Shown: piece after piece, positions 1 to 6,790 of the stretch
How the letters are laid out: each line of letters begins with the position of its first letter
Numbering within the stretch: position 1 is the stretch's first letter
Source of the DNA: Alphaproteobacteria bacterium UBA3439
Lineage (GTDB): Bacteria > Pseudomonadota > Alphaproteobacteria > Puniceispirillales > Puniceispirillaceae
Length of the DNA: 13,043 nt
Assembly: GCA_002378605.1 (NCBI GenBank)
Contig: DFSK01000066.1
Coordinates: 1 to 13,043 of the forward strand
Reading direction: 5' to 3'
Position numbers and translations under genes: made by a program
The notes under the pieces: model-generated
What the model was told of the DNA's origin: nothing
Seen by the model: only the letters and a program-made list of their open reading frames with translations
Database searches by the model: none

Positions 1-726
1 GTGTTTTATGGCGAAAAACAAGCTTTGAACGATGTATCAATTGATATCGAAGATCGTTCGGTAACGGCTTTTATTGGTCCGTCAGGTTGCGGAAAATCAA
101 CCTTTCTGCGCTGCTTTAATCGTATGAATGATGTAATCCCCAGCTGTCGTGTTGAGGGGTCGATCATGATGGGTGATGTTGAGGTGAACAGCCCGCAAAC
201 CGATCCGGTTTTGCTTCGCGCGCGTATCGGTATGGTGTTTCAAAAACCGAATCCCTTTCCCAAAACAATCTTTGAAAATGTGGCCTATGGCCCGCGTATT
301 CATGGGCTTGCACAAAGCAAAAGCGAACTTGATGACATGGTTGAAGACAGTCTGAAAAAGGCAGGTCTTTGGGGAGAGGTTGCCGACCGGCTTGCCGATC
401 AGGCAACCGGCCTTTCCGGTGGCCAGCAACAACGGCTTTGCATTGCGCGGGCAATTGCGGTTGGGCCGGATGTTCTGTTGATGGATGAGCCCTGTTCGGC
501 GCTTGATCCGATTGCCACCTCAGTGATCGAGGAATTGATCAGCGAATTACAGCAACGCTTTACCATTCTGATTGTTACCCATTCGATGCAGCAGGCCGCA
601 AGAGTATCGCAGAAAACCGCCTATTTTCATCTTGGAACGCTGGTTGAATATGGTGATACAAAGGACGTGTTTACCTTGCCGAAAAACGAACAGACCGAAG
701 CCTATATCTCTGGTAAAATTGGTTAG
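1..726 (+). CDS. pstB: PstB, phosphate ABC transporter ATPase (5' partial)
   Basis: This is the cytoplasmic ATPase that powers the PstSCAB high-affinity phosphate importer. Counting from the first visible codon, Walker A is GPSGCGKST (26-34), the Q-loop glutamine lies in VFQKPNPFP (Q81), the ABC signature is LSGGQQQR (138-145), Walker B is VLLMDEP (158-164), and the switch histidine is H194 in VTHS. The phrase QKPNPFP with [15 protein letters not shown] is characteristic of PstB rather than of other ABC ATPases. The family is about 250-260 residues and normally has a short strand before FYGEKQAL. The GTG at base 1 is therefore most likely an internal valine codon, with some 10-20 N-terminal residues outside the window. 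phoU follows after 8 bases and phoB after that, as in pst-phoU-phoB operons, so PhoB-controlled expression from an upstream promoter is expected but cannot be seen here. Confidence 0.97.
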   Translation: MFYGEKQALNDVSIDIEDRSVTAFIGPSGCGKSTFLRCFNRMNDVIPSCRVEGSIMMGDVEVNSPQTDPVLLRARIGMVFQKPNPFPKTIFENVAYGPRIHGLAQSKSELDDMVEDSLKKAGLWGEVADRLADQATGLSGGQQQRLCIARAIAVGPDVLLMDEPCSALDPIATSVIEELISELQQRFTILIVTHSMQQAARVSQKTAYFHLGTLVEYGDTKDVFTLPKNEQTEAYISGKIG

Positions 727-734
727 GAAAAATC

Positions 735-1445
735 ATGGATACACAAAAACATATCAGCTCGGCTTTTGATCAGGATTTGACGATTCTGAATGATGCATTG
801 CAACAGCTCGGCGATTTGGCATGCCAACAGCTTGAAGGCGCCATCGAAGGGCTGGCAATGCAAAATGAAGCCAATCTTGATAAGGTGATCAAAGGCGATG
901 CCGCGCTTGATGCGCTTGAGGCCGAAATTAATGAAAAGGCGATTGAAGTTATTGCAATCCGTTCACCGCGTGCCAAGGATTTGCGCTATGTTTTGGTGGC
1001 GTTGAAAGTGGCAACAATTCTCGAGCGAATGGGTGATTATGCGCGCAATATCGCCAACCGAACTAAAGTGATTATGACCGCTGGCAATGAAAATATTCCG
1101 GGTGTGAATATTGGCCGTATGGGACAGGTGACACAAGAAATGGTGCGGGATGCAATGTTGTCCTATCAGAATCGCGATGCTGAAATGGCGCTTGCCGTTT
1201 GGCGGCGTGATATTGAGGTGGATCATATGCATACGGCATTTCATAAAGAGGTTTTGGCTTCAATGTCGCGCAACCCGAATATGGTTGGTACCGGTGCGCA
1301 TCTTCTGTTCATTGCCAAAAATATTGAACGGATTGGTGATTATGCTACCGGCATAGCCGAACAGGTGCATTTCCTTGTCGAAGGCGCGATGCCTGACGAA
1401 GACCGGCCAAAGGCCGATAAAACAAGCAAGGTCGTTGGCACCTGA
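735..1445 (+). CDS. phoU: PhoU, phosphate signalling regulator
   Basis: PhoU is a peripheral cytoplasmic protein that links the Pst transporter to the PhoR/PhoB two-component system and damps phosphate uptake when phosphate is plentiful. The 236-residue product is normal for the family. It shows the two expected helical-bundle repeats, each with the metal-binding signature E-R-x-G-D-Y-A: ERMGDYARNI from E97 and ERIGDYATGI from E198. The ATG at 735 has an AGGAAA ribosome-binding site a few bases upstream and starts 8 bases after the pstB stop, so the two are almost certainly co-transcribed. The residues after about 218 are charged and probably disordered. Identification is secure from the repeated motif and the neighbours. 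Confidence 0.97.
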   Translation: MDTQKHISSAFDQDLTILNDALQQLGDLACQQLEGAIEGLAMQNEANLDKVIKGDAALDALEAEINEKAIEVIAIRSPRAKDLRYVLVALKVATILERMGDYARNIANRTKVIMTAGNENIPGVNIGRMGQVTQEMVRDAMLSYQNRDAEMALAVWRRDIEVDHMHTAFHKEVLASMSRNPNMVGTGAHLLFIAKNIERIGDYATGIAEQVHFLVEGAMPDEDRPKADKTSKVVGT

Positions 1446-1462
1446 TTTTGGGATAGAGAGTG

Positions 1463-2158
1463 ATGGCGGTAAAAATCCTGATTGCCGATGATGAGCCGAA
1501 CCAGCTGGAACTGTTGTCCTATAATTTGACACAGGCCGGTTTTGACGTTGCGCAGGCCCATGATGGCCAAGCCGCAATGACGATGATTGAGGATTGGCAG
1601 CCTGATCTGGCGGTTCTTGACTGGATGATGCCGCATTTGTCGGGGATCGAGCTTTGCCGGATGTTGCGGTCACGCGCCGATACCAAATTACTGCCAATCA
1701 TTATTCTAAGCGCCCGCGGTGAAGAAGGTGACCGGACGCTTGGGCTGGATACTGGTGCTGATGATTACATGTCAAAACCCTTTTCACCGCGCGAACTGGT
1801 ATCGCGGGTCAAGGCGCTTTTACGGCGGTCACGACCAGCCTTGATGAATGATGTTCTGGAATTTGAGGATTTGCAGCTATTCCCAAGTCGGATGGAAGTC
1901 TTTCGTGGCGGCGTTCGGGTGGCGCTTGGGCCTAAGGAATATCAGCTTTTGTCGATCTTGATTGAACGGCCCGGTCAGGTATTTAGCCGCTCCCAGCTTC
2001 TTGATCTCGTTTGGGGGCATGGTGTTTATGTTGAGGAACGCACCGTTGACGTTCATCTAAGCCGGCTTCGCAAGGCGCTTGATCAGGCAGCTGATGCACC
2101 ATTGCCAAATCTGATCCGCACCGTCCGCGGCAGTGGCTATGCACTCCAATCTGGGTGA
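1463..2158 (+). CDS. phoB: PhoB, phosphate response regulator (OmpR family)
   Basis: PhoB is the DNA-binding response regulator that activates Pho-regulon genes after phosphorylation by PhoR. Numbered from the ATG at 1463 (231 residues), the receiver domain has acidic pocket D9-D10, phospho-acceptor D53 (AVLDWMMP), switch residue S83 (LSARGE) and K105 (MSKPFSPREL). An OmpR/PhoB winged-helix domain follows from about 130 to 229, with the typical stretches LGPKEYQLL, RTVDVHLSRLRKAL and IRTVRGSGYAL. A GTG three bases upstream (1460) is an alternative start; the GGATAGAGAG tract just before could serve either. The ATG is preferred because it places the aspartate and lysine at the usual family positions. 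No phoR follows; in alphaproteobacteria it often lies upstream of pstCAB, outside this window. Confidence 0.95.
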   Translation: MAVKILIADDEPNQLELLSYNLTQAGFDVAQAHDGQAAMTMIEDWQPDLAVLDWMMPHLSGIELCRMLRSRADTKLLPIIILSARGEEGDRTLGLDTGADDYMSKPFSPRELVSRVKALLRRSRPALMNDVLEFEDLQLFPSRMEVFRGGVRVALGPKEYQLLSILIERPGQVFSRSQLLDLVWGHGVYVEERTVDVHLSRLRKALDQAADAPLPNLIRTVRGSGYALQSG

Positions 2159-2333
2159 TTTGAAATGCCGGGTGATCACGAAGGCCTGATCATCCAATAG
2201 GCCAGATAGGCGCCGCGACCAAAAAACACTAGCAAGATCATCAGAATATTGTAAGAGAGGTCTGACGGGCGTGATGGCAGGCCAGCCAGATCAGCGCCGG
2301 TTTGATCAGCATAATAACAAGGTTTAAAAAGAT

Positions 2334-2771
2334 ATGGCAAAGACAACAAAACGCGGCGCATCACATGCAGATGGCGACGCGCCAGCTCATTTCGTGCCTC
2401 TTGCGGTGATCATTAATGAATATGATGGCGTTCTTGGCCAATATATGAGCGCGACCGGTGCGGGTGATGTTGTGGTGACAATGCCGGTTACGGTTGATGT
2501 GGCGCGCGAAGGCAAACAGAAATTTTTTGTTGCGGTTGCGGTTACAACGGCATTTGACGACCCCGAAGCCTTGGCTGATGAAATTGGACGAACCGCTCCA
2601 AAGGGCCATCGGCCAGTGTTTGCATGGGTTCCGGCCAATCTTTACGGCCGTGATGATTTTGGAATTTTCATTGATGAAGTGCCAATTGGCGAGGTGTTGA
2701 AAAACAGCCTTGTGAATGAAGTCATTGAGCAGGCCACGATTGAGGCAACTGTTGTCGCACTGGACAGGTAA
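2334..2771 (+). CDS. Hypothetical protein, 145 residues
   Basis: I do not recognise this family. The product begins with a charged, probably flexible stretch (residues 1-20), followed by a compact alternating hydrophobic pattern suggesting a small alpha/beta fold: VPLAVIINEYDG, then VVVTMPVTVDV, KKFFVAVAV-like strand residues near 62-70, and FAWVPANLYGRDDFGIFID near 95-113. There is no signal peptide, membrane segment, cysteine or obvious metal or nucleotide motif, so it is probably a soluble cytoplasmic protein. The ATG at 2334 has only a weak A-rich upstream region, with AAGG somewhat far away, so the exact start is uncertain. It sits between phoB and the DUF188 gene on the same strand. Reading-frame length and codon use like its neighbours support a real gene, but no function can be assigned. 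Confidence 0.8.
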   Translation: MAKTTKRGASHADGDAPAHFVPLAVIINEYDGVLGQYMSATGAGDVVVTMPVTVDVAREGKQKFFVAVAVTTAFDDPEALADEIGRTAPKGHRPVFAWVPANLYGRDDFGIFIDEVPIGEVLKNSLVNEVIEQATIEATVVALDR

Positions 2772-2833
2772 CCAAAAAGCGGCTGGTGCCAGATAACAGG
2801 CTATCTTTAGACGATTATGAAGAGCGGATGATC

Positions 2834-3316
2834 ATGCCAACCATCTATATTGACGCTGATGCTTGTCCAGTAAAGGCCGAAGCCGAAGAGATTGCCAGTC
2901 GCCACCAGCTTCGTCTTGTGATGGTTTCAAATGGTGGCATTCGGCCATCGGCCAACCCGCTTGTCGAGCTGGTGATTGTCAGTGAAGGCGCCGATATGGC
3001 TGATAAACATATTGCCGATCAAGCGCATGAAGGCGATATCGTGATCACTGGTGACATTCCGCTTGCGGCCAAGGTGCTTGGTAATGGCGCGGCGGCAATC
3101 CGGCATAATGGCGATATATTCACCAGTGATAATATTGGTGGCCAGCTGGCAACCCGCGATTTGATGGCTGATATTCGGGCGGCTGATCCATTTTTGGTGC
3201 AATCTGGCCGCAAAGGTGCCAATGCGGCTTTTTCGGCCAAAGACAGGTCTCGGTTTCGCAATGCGCTTGAGGCAGAGATCCGCAAAGCCATATCGTCAGG
3301 CCTGCGGCAATCGTGA
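2834..3316 (+). CDS. yaiI: YaiI/YqxD family protein (DUF188, PIN-like)
   Basis: This is a conserved small protein of the DUF188 (YaiI/YqxD) family, whose fold is related to PIN-type nucleases; its biochemical role is not established. From the ATG at 2834 the product has 160 residues, normal for the family. The hallmark motif [11 protein letters not shown] is at 4-14, followed by GADMADKHI (52-60) and VITGDIPLA (70-78). Together these give the conserved acidic residues D7, D9, D54, D57 and D74 that would hold a metal. The frame stays open upstream to a GTG at 2786, but the family starts right at M-x-x-I-Y-I-D-A-D. GAAGAG at 2819-2824 is also well spaced for 2834, less so for the ATG at 2828. 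The last 21 bases overlap the 3' end of a convergent minus-strand gene. Confidence 0.92.
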   Translation: MPTIYIDADACPVKAEAEEIASRHQLRLVMVSNGGIRPSANPLVELVIVSEGADMADKHIADQAHEGDIVITGDIPLAAKVLGNGAAAIRHNGDIFTSDNIGGQLATRDLMADIRAADPFLVQSGRKGANAAFSAKDRSRFRNALEAEIRKAISSGLRQS

Positions 3317-3466
3317 TGACGGCATAGCGCCAACGCCTTGACAGCGTTTCGAGCAATAGCGCACCTGTTCCCAGTCACGCGCCCATTTTTTGCGCCATTG
3401 AAACGGTCTGCCGCAGCTCGCACATATTTTTTCTGGCAGATTGGCTTTTCTTAACATTTTTGTCAT
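3296..3466 (-). CDS. DUF2256 zinc-ribbon-like small protein
   Basis: This is a 56-residue gene on the minus strand, the only one on that strand that I can support. It begins [20 protein letters not shown] and continues [19 protein letters not shown], then KRCQ. This matches the DUF2256 pattern: C-x-x-C-G-R-P-F-x-W-R-K-K-W, a W-x-x-V-x-Y-C-S stretch, and a final C. The four cysteines (C15, C18, C38, C42) form a likely structural zinc site. The family is small (about 45-60 residues) and of unknown function. The start may be the ATG at 3466, a GTG two codons upstream, or the ATG at codon 4; no strong ribosome-binding site is visible. Its 3' end overlaps the DUF188 gene by 21 bases, tail to tail. 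Upstream it faces arsC with about 60 bases between the divergent starts. Confidence 0.88.
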   Translation of the reverse strand: MTKMLRKANLPEKICASCGRPFQWRKKWARDWEQVRYCSKRCQGVGAMPSSRLPQA

Positions 3467-3517
3467 ATTCACACGCTATGCATCGTTGCTGTTCGCGGCA
3501 AGACCTATCATGCCCAT

Positions 3518-3524
3518 AAGAGGA
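3518..3524 (+). promoter_or_regulatory. Ribosome-binding site for arsC
   Basis: AAGAGGA lies about 5 bases before the ATG at 3529. It decides the start in favour of that codon over the in-frame ATG three codons later (3538). Confidence 0.7.
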
Positions 3525-3528
3525 AACA

Positions 3529-4029
3529 ATGTCATCCATGCCGTTACATGTTCTATTTCTATGCACGGGGAATTCGGCGCGGTCACTGATTGCCGAAGGT
3601 GTTTTACGCAAATTGGGTCAGGATCAATTTCGTGCCTATTCGGCTGGTTCACAACCGACCGGCACACCAAATCCCTATGCGCTTATTGTGCTTCAAGACC
3701 ATGATATTGACGCTGATTTTGCCGCATCAAAACGATGGGATGTTTTTGCCGGTGATGATGCGCCAAAGATGGATCTGATTGTGACGGTTTGCGATAATGC
3801 GGCTGGCGAAACCTGTCCTGTCTGGCCGGGCCATCCGCAGGTGGCGCATTGGGGCGTTGCCGACCCTGCCGCCATTGACGGCAGTCATGACAGGATTATT
3901 GCGGGTTTTCAAACCACCTATGAAGAAATGAGCAGCAGAATTCGTGCTTTGATCGCTGGCCACCCCACGGCCGAAACGATTGGTGATCTGGCGCGGTCAA
4001 TCGGCCAAAGCGAGGCAGGACAATCATGA
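3529..4029 (+). CDS. arsC: ArsC, thioredoxin-type arsenate reductase
   Basis: This protein has the low-molecular-weight phosphatase fold and probably reduces arsenate to arsenite in the cytoplasm. The 166-residue product opens with the catalytic P-loop C-T-G-N-S-A-R-S (C12 to S19). It carries VTVCDNAAGETCPVWPG, giving C88 and C96 for the intramolecular disulphide relay of the thioredoxin-coupled ArsC type, and then HWGVADPAA, which is typical of ArsC. Three suitably placed cysteines argue for arsenate reductase rather than a tyrosine phosphatase. The stop codon overlaps the start of the aquaporin gene (ATGA at 4026-4029), so the two are translationally coupled. In rhizobia a related aquaporin, AqpS, is paired with ArsC in arsenic resistance, which supports the assignment. 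No ArsR gene is adjacent. Confidence 0.93.
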   Translation: MSSMPLHVLFLCTGNSARSLIAEGVLRKLGQDQFRAYSAGSQPTGTPNPYALIVLQDHDIDADFAASKRWDVFAGDDAPKMDLIVTVCDNAAGETCPVWPGHPQVAHWGVADPAAIDGSHDRIIAGFQTTYEEMSSRIRALIAGHPTAETIGDLARSIGQSEAGQS

Positions 4030-4718
4030 CCCGAGATGATCTATCAAAACGCCTATTTGCCGAATGGTTCGGAACATTGGTCTTGGTGGCGACGGTGGTT
4101 GGTTCGGGCATCATGGCCGAAACATTGGCAAATAATAATGTCGCGCTGGCATTGCTTGGCAATACCATTGCAACGGGTGCCATTCTTGTGGTGCTAATCA
4201 CCATGCTTGGGCCGGTATCAGGCGCGCATTTCAATCCGGCGGTCAGCGCGGCCTTTGCCCTCAAAGGGGCATTGTCTGGTAGGCTGGCAGTCTTTTACAT
4301 CATCTGTCAGATTGCGGGTGGCATTTGCGGCACTTTGCTGGCGCATTGGATGTTTGCCGCGCCATTACTGCAGGATGCAACGCATCTTCGCAGTGGGATT
4401 CATCAATATGGATCTGAATGGGTTGCCACTTTCGGCCTGTTGATGGTGATTTTTGGTGGCATCAGGCATCGGCCGGATGCCGTGGCATGGATGGTTGGAC
4501 TTTACATCACCGCCGCCTATTGGTTTACCGCCTCAACAAGCTTTGCCAACCCTGCAGTGACGATTGCACGGTCATTGACCGATAGTTTTTCTGGCATCCA
4601 TATGGGCGATATGCCCTTTTTTATTCTGGCGCAAATGCTGGCTGTCTGGCCTGCTTGTTTGCTGGCTGGCTGGCTATTTACACCCCTTGAGCCAAGCGAT
4701 GATAAATCCGCCTCGTAA
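4026..4718 (+). CDS. aqpS: MIP/aquaporin family channel (AqpS-like)
   Basis: This is an inner-membrane channel of the major intrinsic protein family, 230 residues. The two NPA half-helix motifs are HFNPAVS (NPA at 70-72) and SFANPAVTIARS (NPA at 175-177). Hydrophobic segments near 13-30, 40-62, 88-108, 133-145, 152-170 and 198-218 give the usual six-helix hourglass fold. The second NPA is followed by valine, with the arginine only at R182, unlike NPAR of water channels. This form is seen in the AqpS-type channels linked to arsenic genes. Coupling to arsC by a 4-base overlap suggests that it lets arsenite, made by ArsC, leave the cell down its gradient. GAGGCAGGA just upstream is a good ribosome-binding site. 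Water or glycerol transport remains possible, so the symbol rests on context. Confidence 0.87.
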   Translation: MTRDDLSKRLFAEWFGTLVLVATVVGSGIMAETLANNNVALALLGNTIATGAILVVLITMLGPVSGAHFNPAVSAAFALKGALSGRLAVFYIICQIAGGICGTLLAHWMFAAPLLQDATHLRSGIHQYGSEWVATFGLLMVIFGGIRHRPDAVAWMVGLYITAAYWFTASTSFANPAVTIARSLTDSFSGIHMGDMPFFILAQMLAVWPACLLAGWLFTPLEPSDDKSAS

Positions 4719-4726
4719 AATAATGC

Positions 4727-4753
4727 TTTCCATTCCGGCGCATTGGCTATAGG
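4727..4753 (+). promoter_or_regulatory. Possible typA promoter
   Basis: The 76-base gap before typA has TATAGG (4748-4753) as a -10-like box within TTGGCTATAGGA. Only a poor -35 (TTTCCA, 4727-4732) with a short spacer of 15 lies upstream. A weak CATTCC/GGAATG inverted repeat brackets the box. The gap and the change of function make a promoter plausible, but the match is weak. Confidence 0.22.
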
Positions 4754-4794
4754 AATGCGGCGCGGATAGAAATCGCCAACCCAAGAGACATTAT

Positions 4795-6609
4795 ATGACC
4801 CAAGAGCTACGCAATATAGCCATCATTGCCCATGTTGATCATGGCAAAACAACGCTAATTGACTCGATCATGAAACAAAGCGGCATGTTCCGCGAAAACC
4901 AGCAGGTCGATGAACGGCTGATGGATTCAGGCGATCTTGAAAAAGAACGCGGCATCACCATTCTTGCCAAACCAACATCGGTGACGTGGAAAGATGTGCG
5001 TATCAATATCATTGATACGCCTGGTCACGCTGATTTTGGTGGCGAGGTCGAGCGCGTTCTTGGCATGGCTGACGGGGTGATTTTGCTGACCGACGCCGCC
5101 GAAGGGCCAATGCCGCAGACAAAATTTGTCCTTGGCAAAGCCCTGGCGCAAGGGCTACGGCCGATTGTCATCATCAATAAGATTGACCGCAGCGATGGCC
5201 GCCCTGAAGAGGTGGTCAATGAAGTGTTTGATCTGTTTGTTGCGCTTGACGCAACCGAAGACCAGCTTGATTTCCCGATTCTCTATGCATCGGGCCGTAG
5301 TGGTTGGTGTGTTCGTGAACTGGATGATCCGCGTGATAATTTGCATCCGCTTCTTGATGTTATTCTTGATCATGTTCAGCCGCCACAAGTCGATCACGAT
5401 GCACCGTTTGCGATGCTGGCAACTTTGCTTGATTCCGACCCCTATCTTGGCCGTTGCCTTGTTGGGCGTGTCGTGCAGGGCAGTGCATCGGTTAATGACA
5501 GTGTTCGCGGCATGAATCTTGATGGGAAAATTGTCGAAACAGGCCGTTTAACCAAATTGCTCAAATTTGAAGGCACCTCGCGTATCCCTGTCGATAAAGT
5601 TCAGGCTGGCGATATTGTTTGTATCGCGGGTTTGGCCAAAACATCGGTTTCGGACACGATCTGTTCGCCTGAAGTAACTGTGCCATTGCTGTCAACACCA
5701 ATTGATCCGCCAACAATGTCGGTCACGATTACAGTGAATGATTCGCCATTGGCCGGGCGTGAAGGCAAAAAAGTGACTTCAACCGTCATTCGTGAACGGC
5801 TTTTGGCCGAAGCGGAAACCAATGTGGCGATCACCTTTGCCGAAAGCGGCAGCAAGGATTCGTTTGAGATTGGCGGCCGCGGCGAATTGCAGCTGGGTGT
5901 GTTGATCGAAACCATGCGCCGCGAAGGCTTTGAATTAACCGTATCGCGCCCACGGGTTCTGTACCAGAATGATGATTCCGGCAATCGGCTAGAGCCAATG
6001 GAAGAAGTGACGATTGACGTTGATGAGGAATTTGCCAGCACCGTTGTTGACAGTTTGAACCGCCGTAAGGGCGAGATGCTTGATATGCGCTCGGCGGGTG
6101 CAGGCAAAACCCGTTTGGTGTTCCGCGCACCGTCGCGTGGTCTGATTGGTTATCAAAGCCGGTTTTTGACCCAAACACGCGGCACCGGCGTGCTGAACCG
6201 TATCTTTGATTCCTATGCACCGCATAAAGGCCCGATTGAAGGCCGCCGCAATGGTGCATTGATTTCAACCGACTCGGGTGTTGCTGTTGCCTATGCTTTG
6301 TTCAATCTGCAGGATCGCGGTCAAATGTTCGTGGCACCGCAGACACCGGTTTATCAGGGCATGATCGTTGGCGAACATAGCCGCGACAATGATCTTGAAA
6401 TCAATGTGCTTAAGGGCAAGCAGCTGACCAACGTCCGGGCGTCTGGGACGGATGAGGCGGTCAAGCTTGTACCGCCGCGCCGTATGTCACTTGAACAGAT
6501 GATGGCCTATATCAATGAAGATGAATTGCTTGAGGTAACACCGCTAAATCTGCGGCTTCGCAAGATGTATCTTTGCCCGCATGAGCGCAAGCGGGCCGCG
6601 CGCGCTTAA
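4795..6609 (+). CDS. typA: TypA/BipA, ribosome-associated translational GTPase
   Basis: This cytoplasmic GTPase of the EF-G/LepA class binds the ribosome and is needed for ribosome assembly and growth under stress or cold. The 604-residue product has the normal full length. The GTPase motifs are G1 AHVDHGKTTL (12-21), G2 ERGITI (51-56), G3 DTPGHADF (74-81), G4 NKID (128-131) and a G5-region YASGRSGW (164-171). Domain II follows, then the EF-G-like III and V domains, with GRGELQLGVLIETMRREG and the BipA-specific C-terminal part containing SRGLIGYQSRFLTQTRG and PPRRMSLEQMMAYINEDELLEVTP. ATG at 4795 is preceded by AAGAGA, and the protein begins just before strand 1 as expected. It appears to be a single-gene unit; no convincing terminator was seen after it. 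Confidence 0.98.
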   Translation: MTQELRNIAIIAHVDHGKTTLIDSIMKQSGMFRENQQVDERLMDSGDLEKERGITILAKPTSVTWKDVRINIIDTPGHADFGGEVERVLGMADGVILLTDAAEGPMPQTKFVLGKALAQGLRPIVIINKIDRSDGRPEEVVNEVFDLFVALDATEDQLDFPILYASGRSGWCVRELDDPRDNLHPLLDVILDHVQPPQVDHDAPFAMLATLLDSDPYLGRCLVGRVVQGSASVNDSVRGMNLDGKIVETGRLTKLLKFEGTSRIPVDKVQAGDIVCIAGLAKTSVSDTICSPEVTVPLLSTPIDPPTMSVTITVNDSPLAGREGKKVTSTVIRERLLAEAETNVAITFAESGSKDSFEIGGRGELQLGVLIETMRREGFELTVSRPRVLYQNDDSGNRLEPMEEVTIDVDEEFASTVVDSLNRRKGEMLDMRSAGAGKTRLVFRAPSRGLIGYQSRFLTQTRGTGVLNRIFDSYAPHKGPIEGRRNGALISTDSGVAVAYALFNLQDRGQMFVAPQTPVYQGMIVGEHSRDNDLEINVLKGKQLTNVRASGTDEAVKLVPPRRMSLEQMMAYINEDELLEVTPLNLRLRKMYLCPHERKRAARA

Positions 6610-6627
6610 AGGCTTTGCCTAATCATA

Positions 6628-6670
6628 GCGGTTGACGGCGTATGGCGTATTGGTGCGCCGCGTCAACTGC
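6628..6670. repeat. Long inverted repeat after typA
   Basis: GCGGTTGACG (6628-6637) and CGTCAACTGC (6661-6670) are complementary over 10 positions with one mismatch, across a 23-base loop. An inner GGCG (6637-6640 or 6644-6647) can also pair with CGCC at 6656-6659. No T-run follows, so it is not a standard rho-independent terminator. The right arm directly abuts the CATAAT box of the putative pyrE promoter, so an operator role is possible, as is a processed 3' end of the typA mRNA. Confidence 0.45.
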
Positions 6671-6676
6671 CATAAT
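6650..6676 (+). promoter_or_regulatory. Possible pyrE promoter
   Basis: CATAAT (6671-6676) matches the -10 consensus at five of six positions. The best -35-like word is TTGGTG (6650-6655), but its spacer is only 15, so the call rests mainly on the -10. Transcription would start near 6683 and leave a leader of about 108 bases before the pyrE start. Confidence 0.3.
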
Positions 6677-6715
6677 GACAAGCCACAAATTAGCCGATAT
6701 GATCCCTATCCAACG

Positions 6716-6766
6716 AACCGGCTGCATGTCTTACCCAAGATCTGCAGCTGGTTGATCTATTTTTTT
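6716..6766 (+). terminator. Hairpin plus T-run in the pyrE leader (candidate attenuator)
   Basis: AACCGGCTGCA (6716-6726) pairs with TGCAGCTGGTT (6743-6753) over 11 base pairs with one G-T wobble and a 16-base loop. After GATCTA comes a run of seven T (6760-6766). A second, weaker pairing, AGATC (6738-6742) with GATCT (6754-6758), overlaps the right arm and would sit directly against the T-run, so the two are mutually exclusive. It ends about 24 bases before the pyrE start. It could be a typA read-through terminator or a pyrE attenuator; the 6-base gap before the T-run weakens a simple terminator reading. Confidence 0.45.
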
Positions 6767-6790
6767 GAAAGACAGACCGAGGACAAGAAG

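Noticed and set aside
2172-2203. Short inverted repeats after phoB (GTGATCAC, and GGCCT/AGGCC around an 11-base loop) as a terminator.
   Set aside because: The stems are only 4-5 bp and no T-run follows.
2176-2364. Minus-strand 62-codon frame ending in a hydrophobic segment (NILMILLVFFGRGAYLAYW) in the gap after phoB.
   Set aside because: It could be a tiny membrane protein, but it has no clear start or ribosome-binding site, its first 31 bases overlap the start of the 145-residue gene, and its N-terminal half does not look like a protein. Kept out unless homologs are found.
2786-2833. DUF188 protein starting at the GTG at 2786.
   Set aside because: The added 16 residues precede the conserved M-x-x-I-Y-I-D-A-D start of the family, and GAAGAG is spaced for the ATG at 2834.
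3460-3480. TTTGTCAT before arsC and the DUF2256 gene as a Pho box.
   Set aside because: Only one half-site resembles CTGTCAT; the second repeat expected 11 bases later is not there.
4660-4675. Tandem CTGG-like repeat in the 3' end of the aquaporin gene.
   Set aside because: It is only about 15 bases and simply encodes part of the last membrane helix (LLAGWL); no sign of a variable locus.
5601-6268. Long minus-strand open frames inside typA.
   Set aside because: They are shadows of the real gene: typA has full-length conserved domains on the plus strand, and the antisense products show no recognisable motif.
6632-6790. N-terminal extension of PyrE from the TTG at 6632.
   Set aside because: The 53 extra residues run through the inverted repeat and leader hairpin and look unlike the family; the ATG at 6791 has a good ribosome-binding site and gives a normal length.
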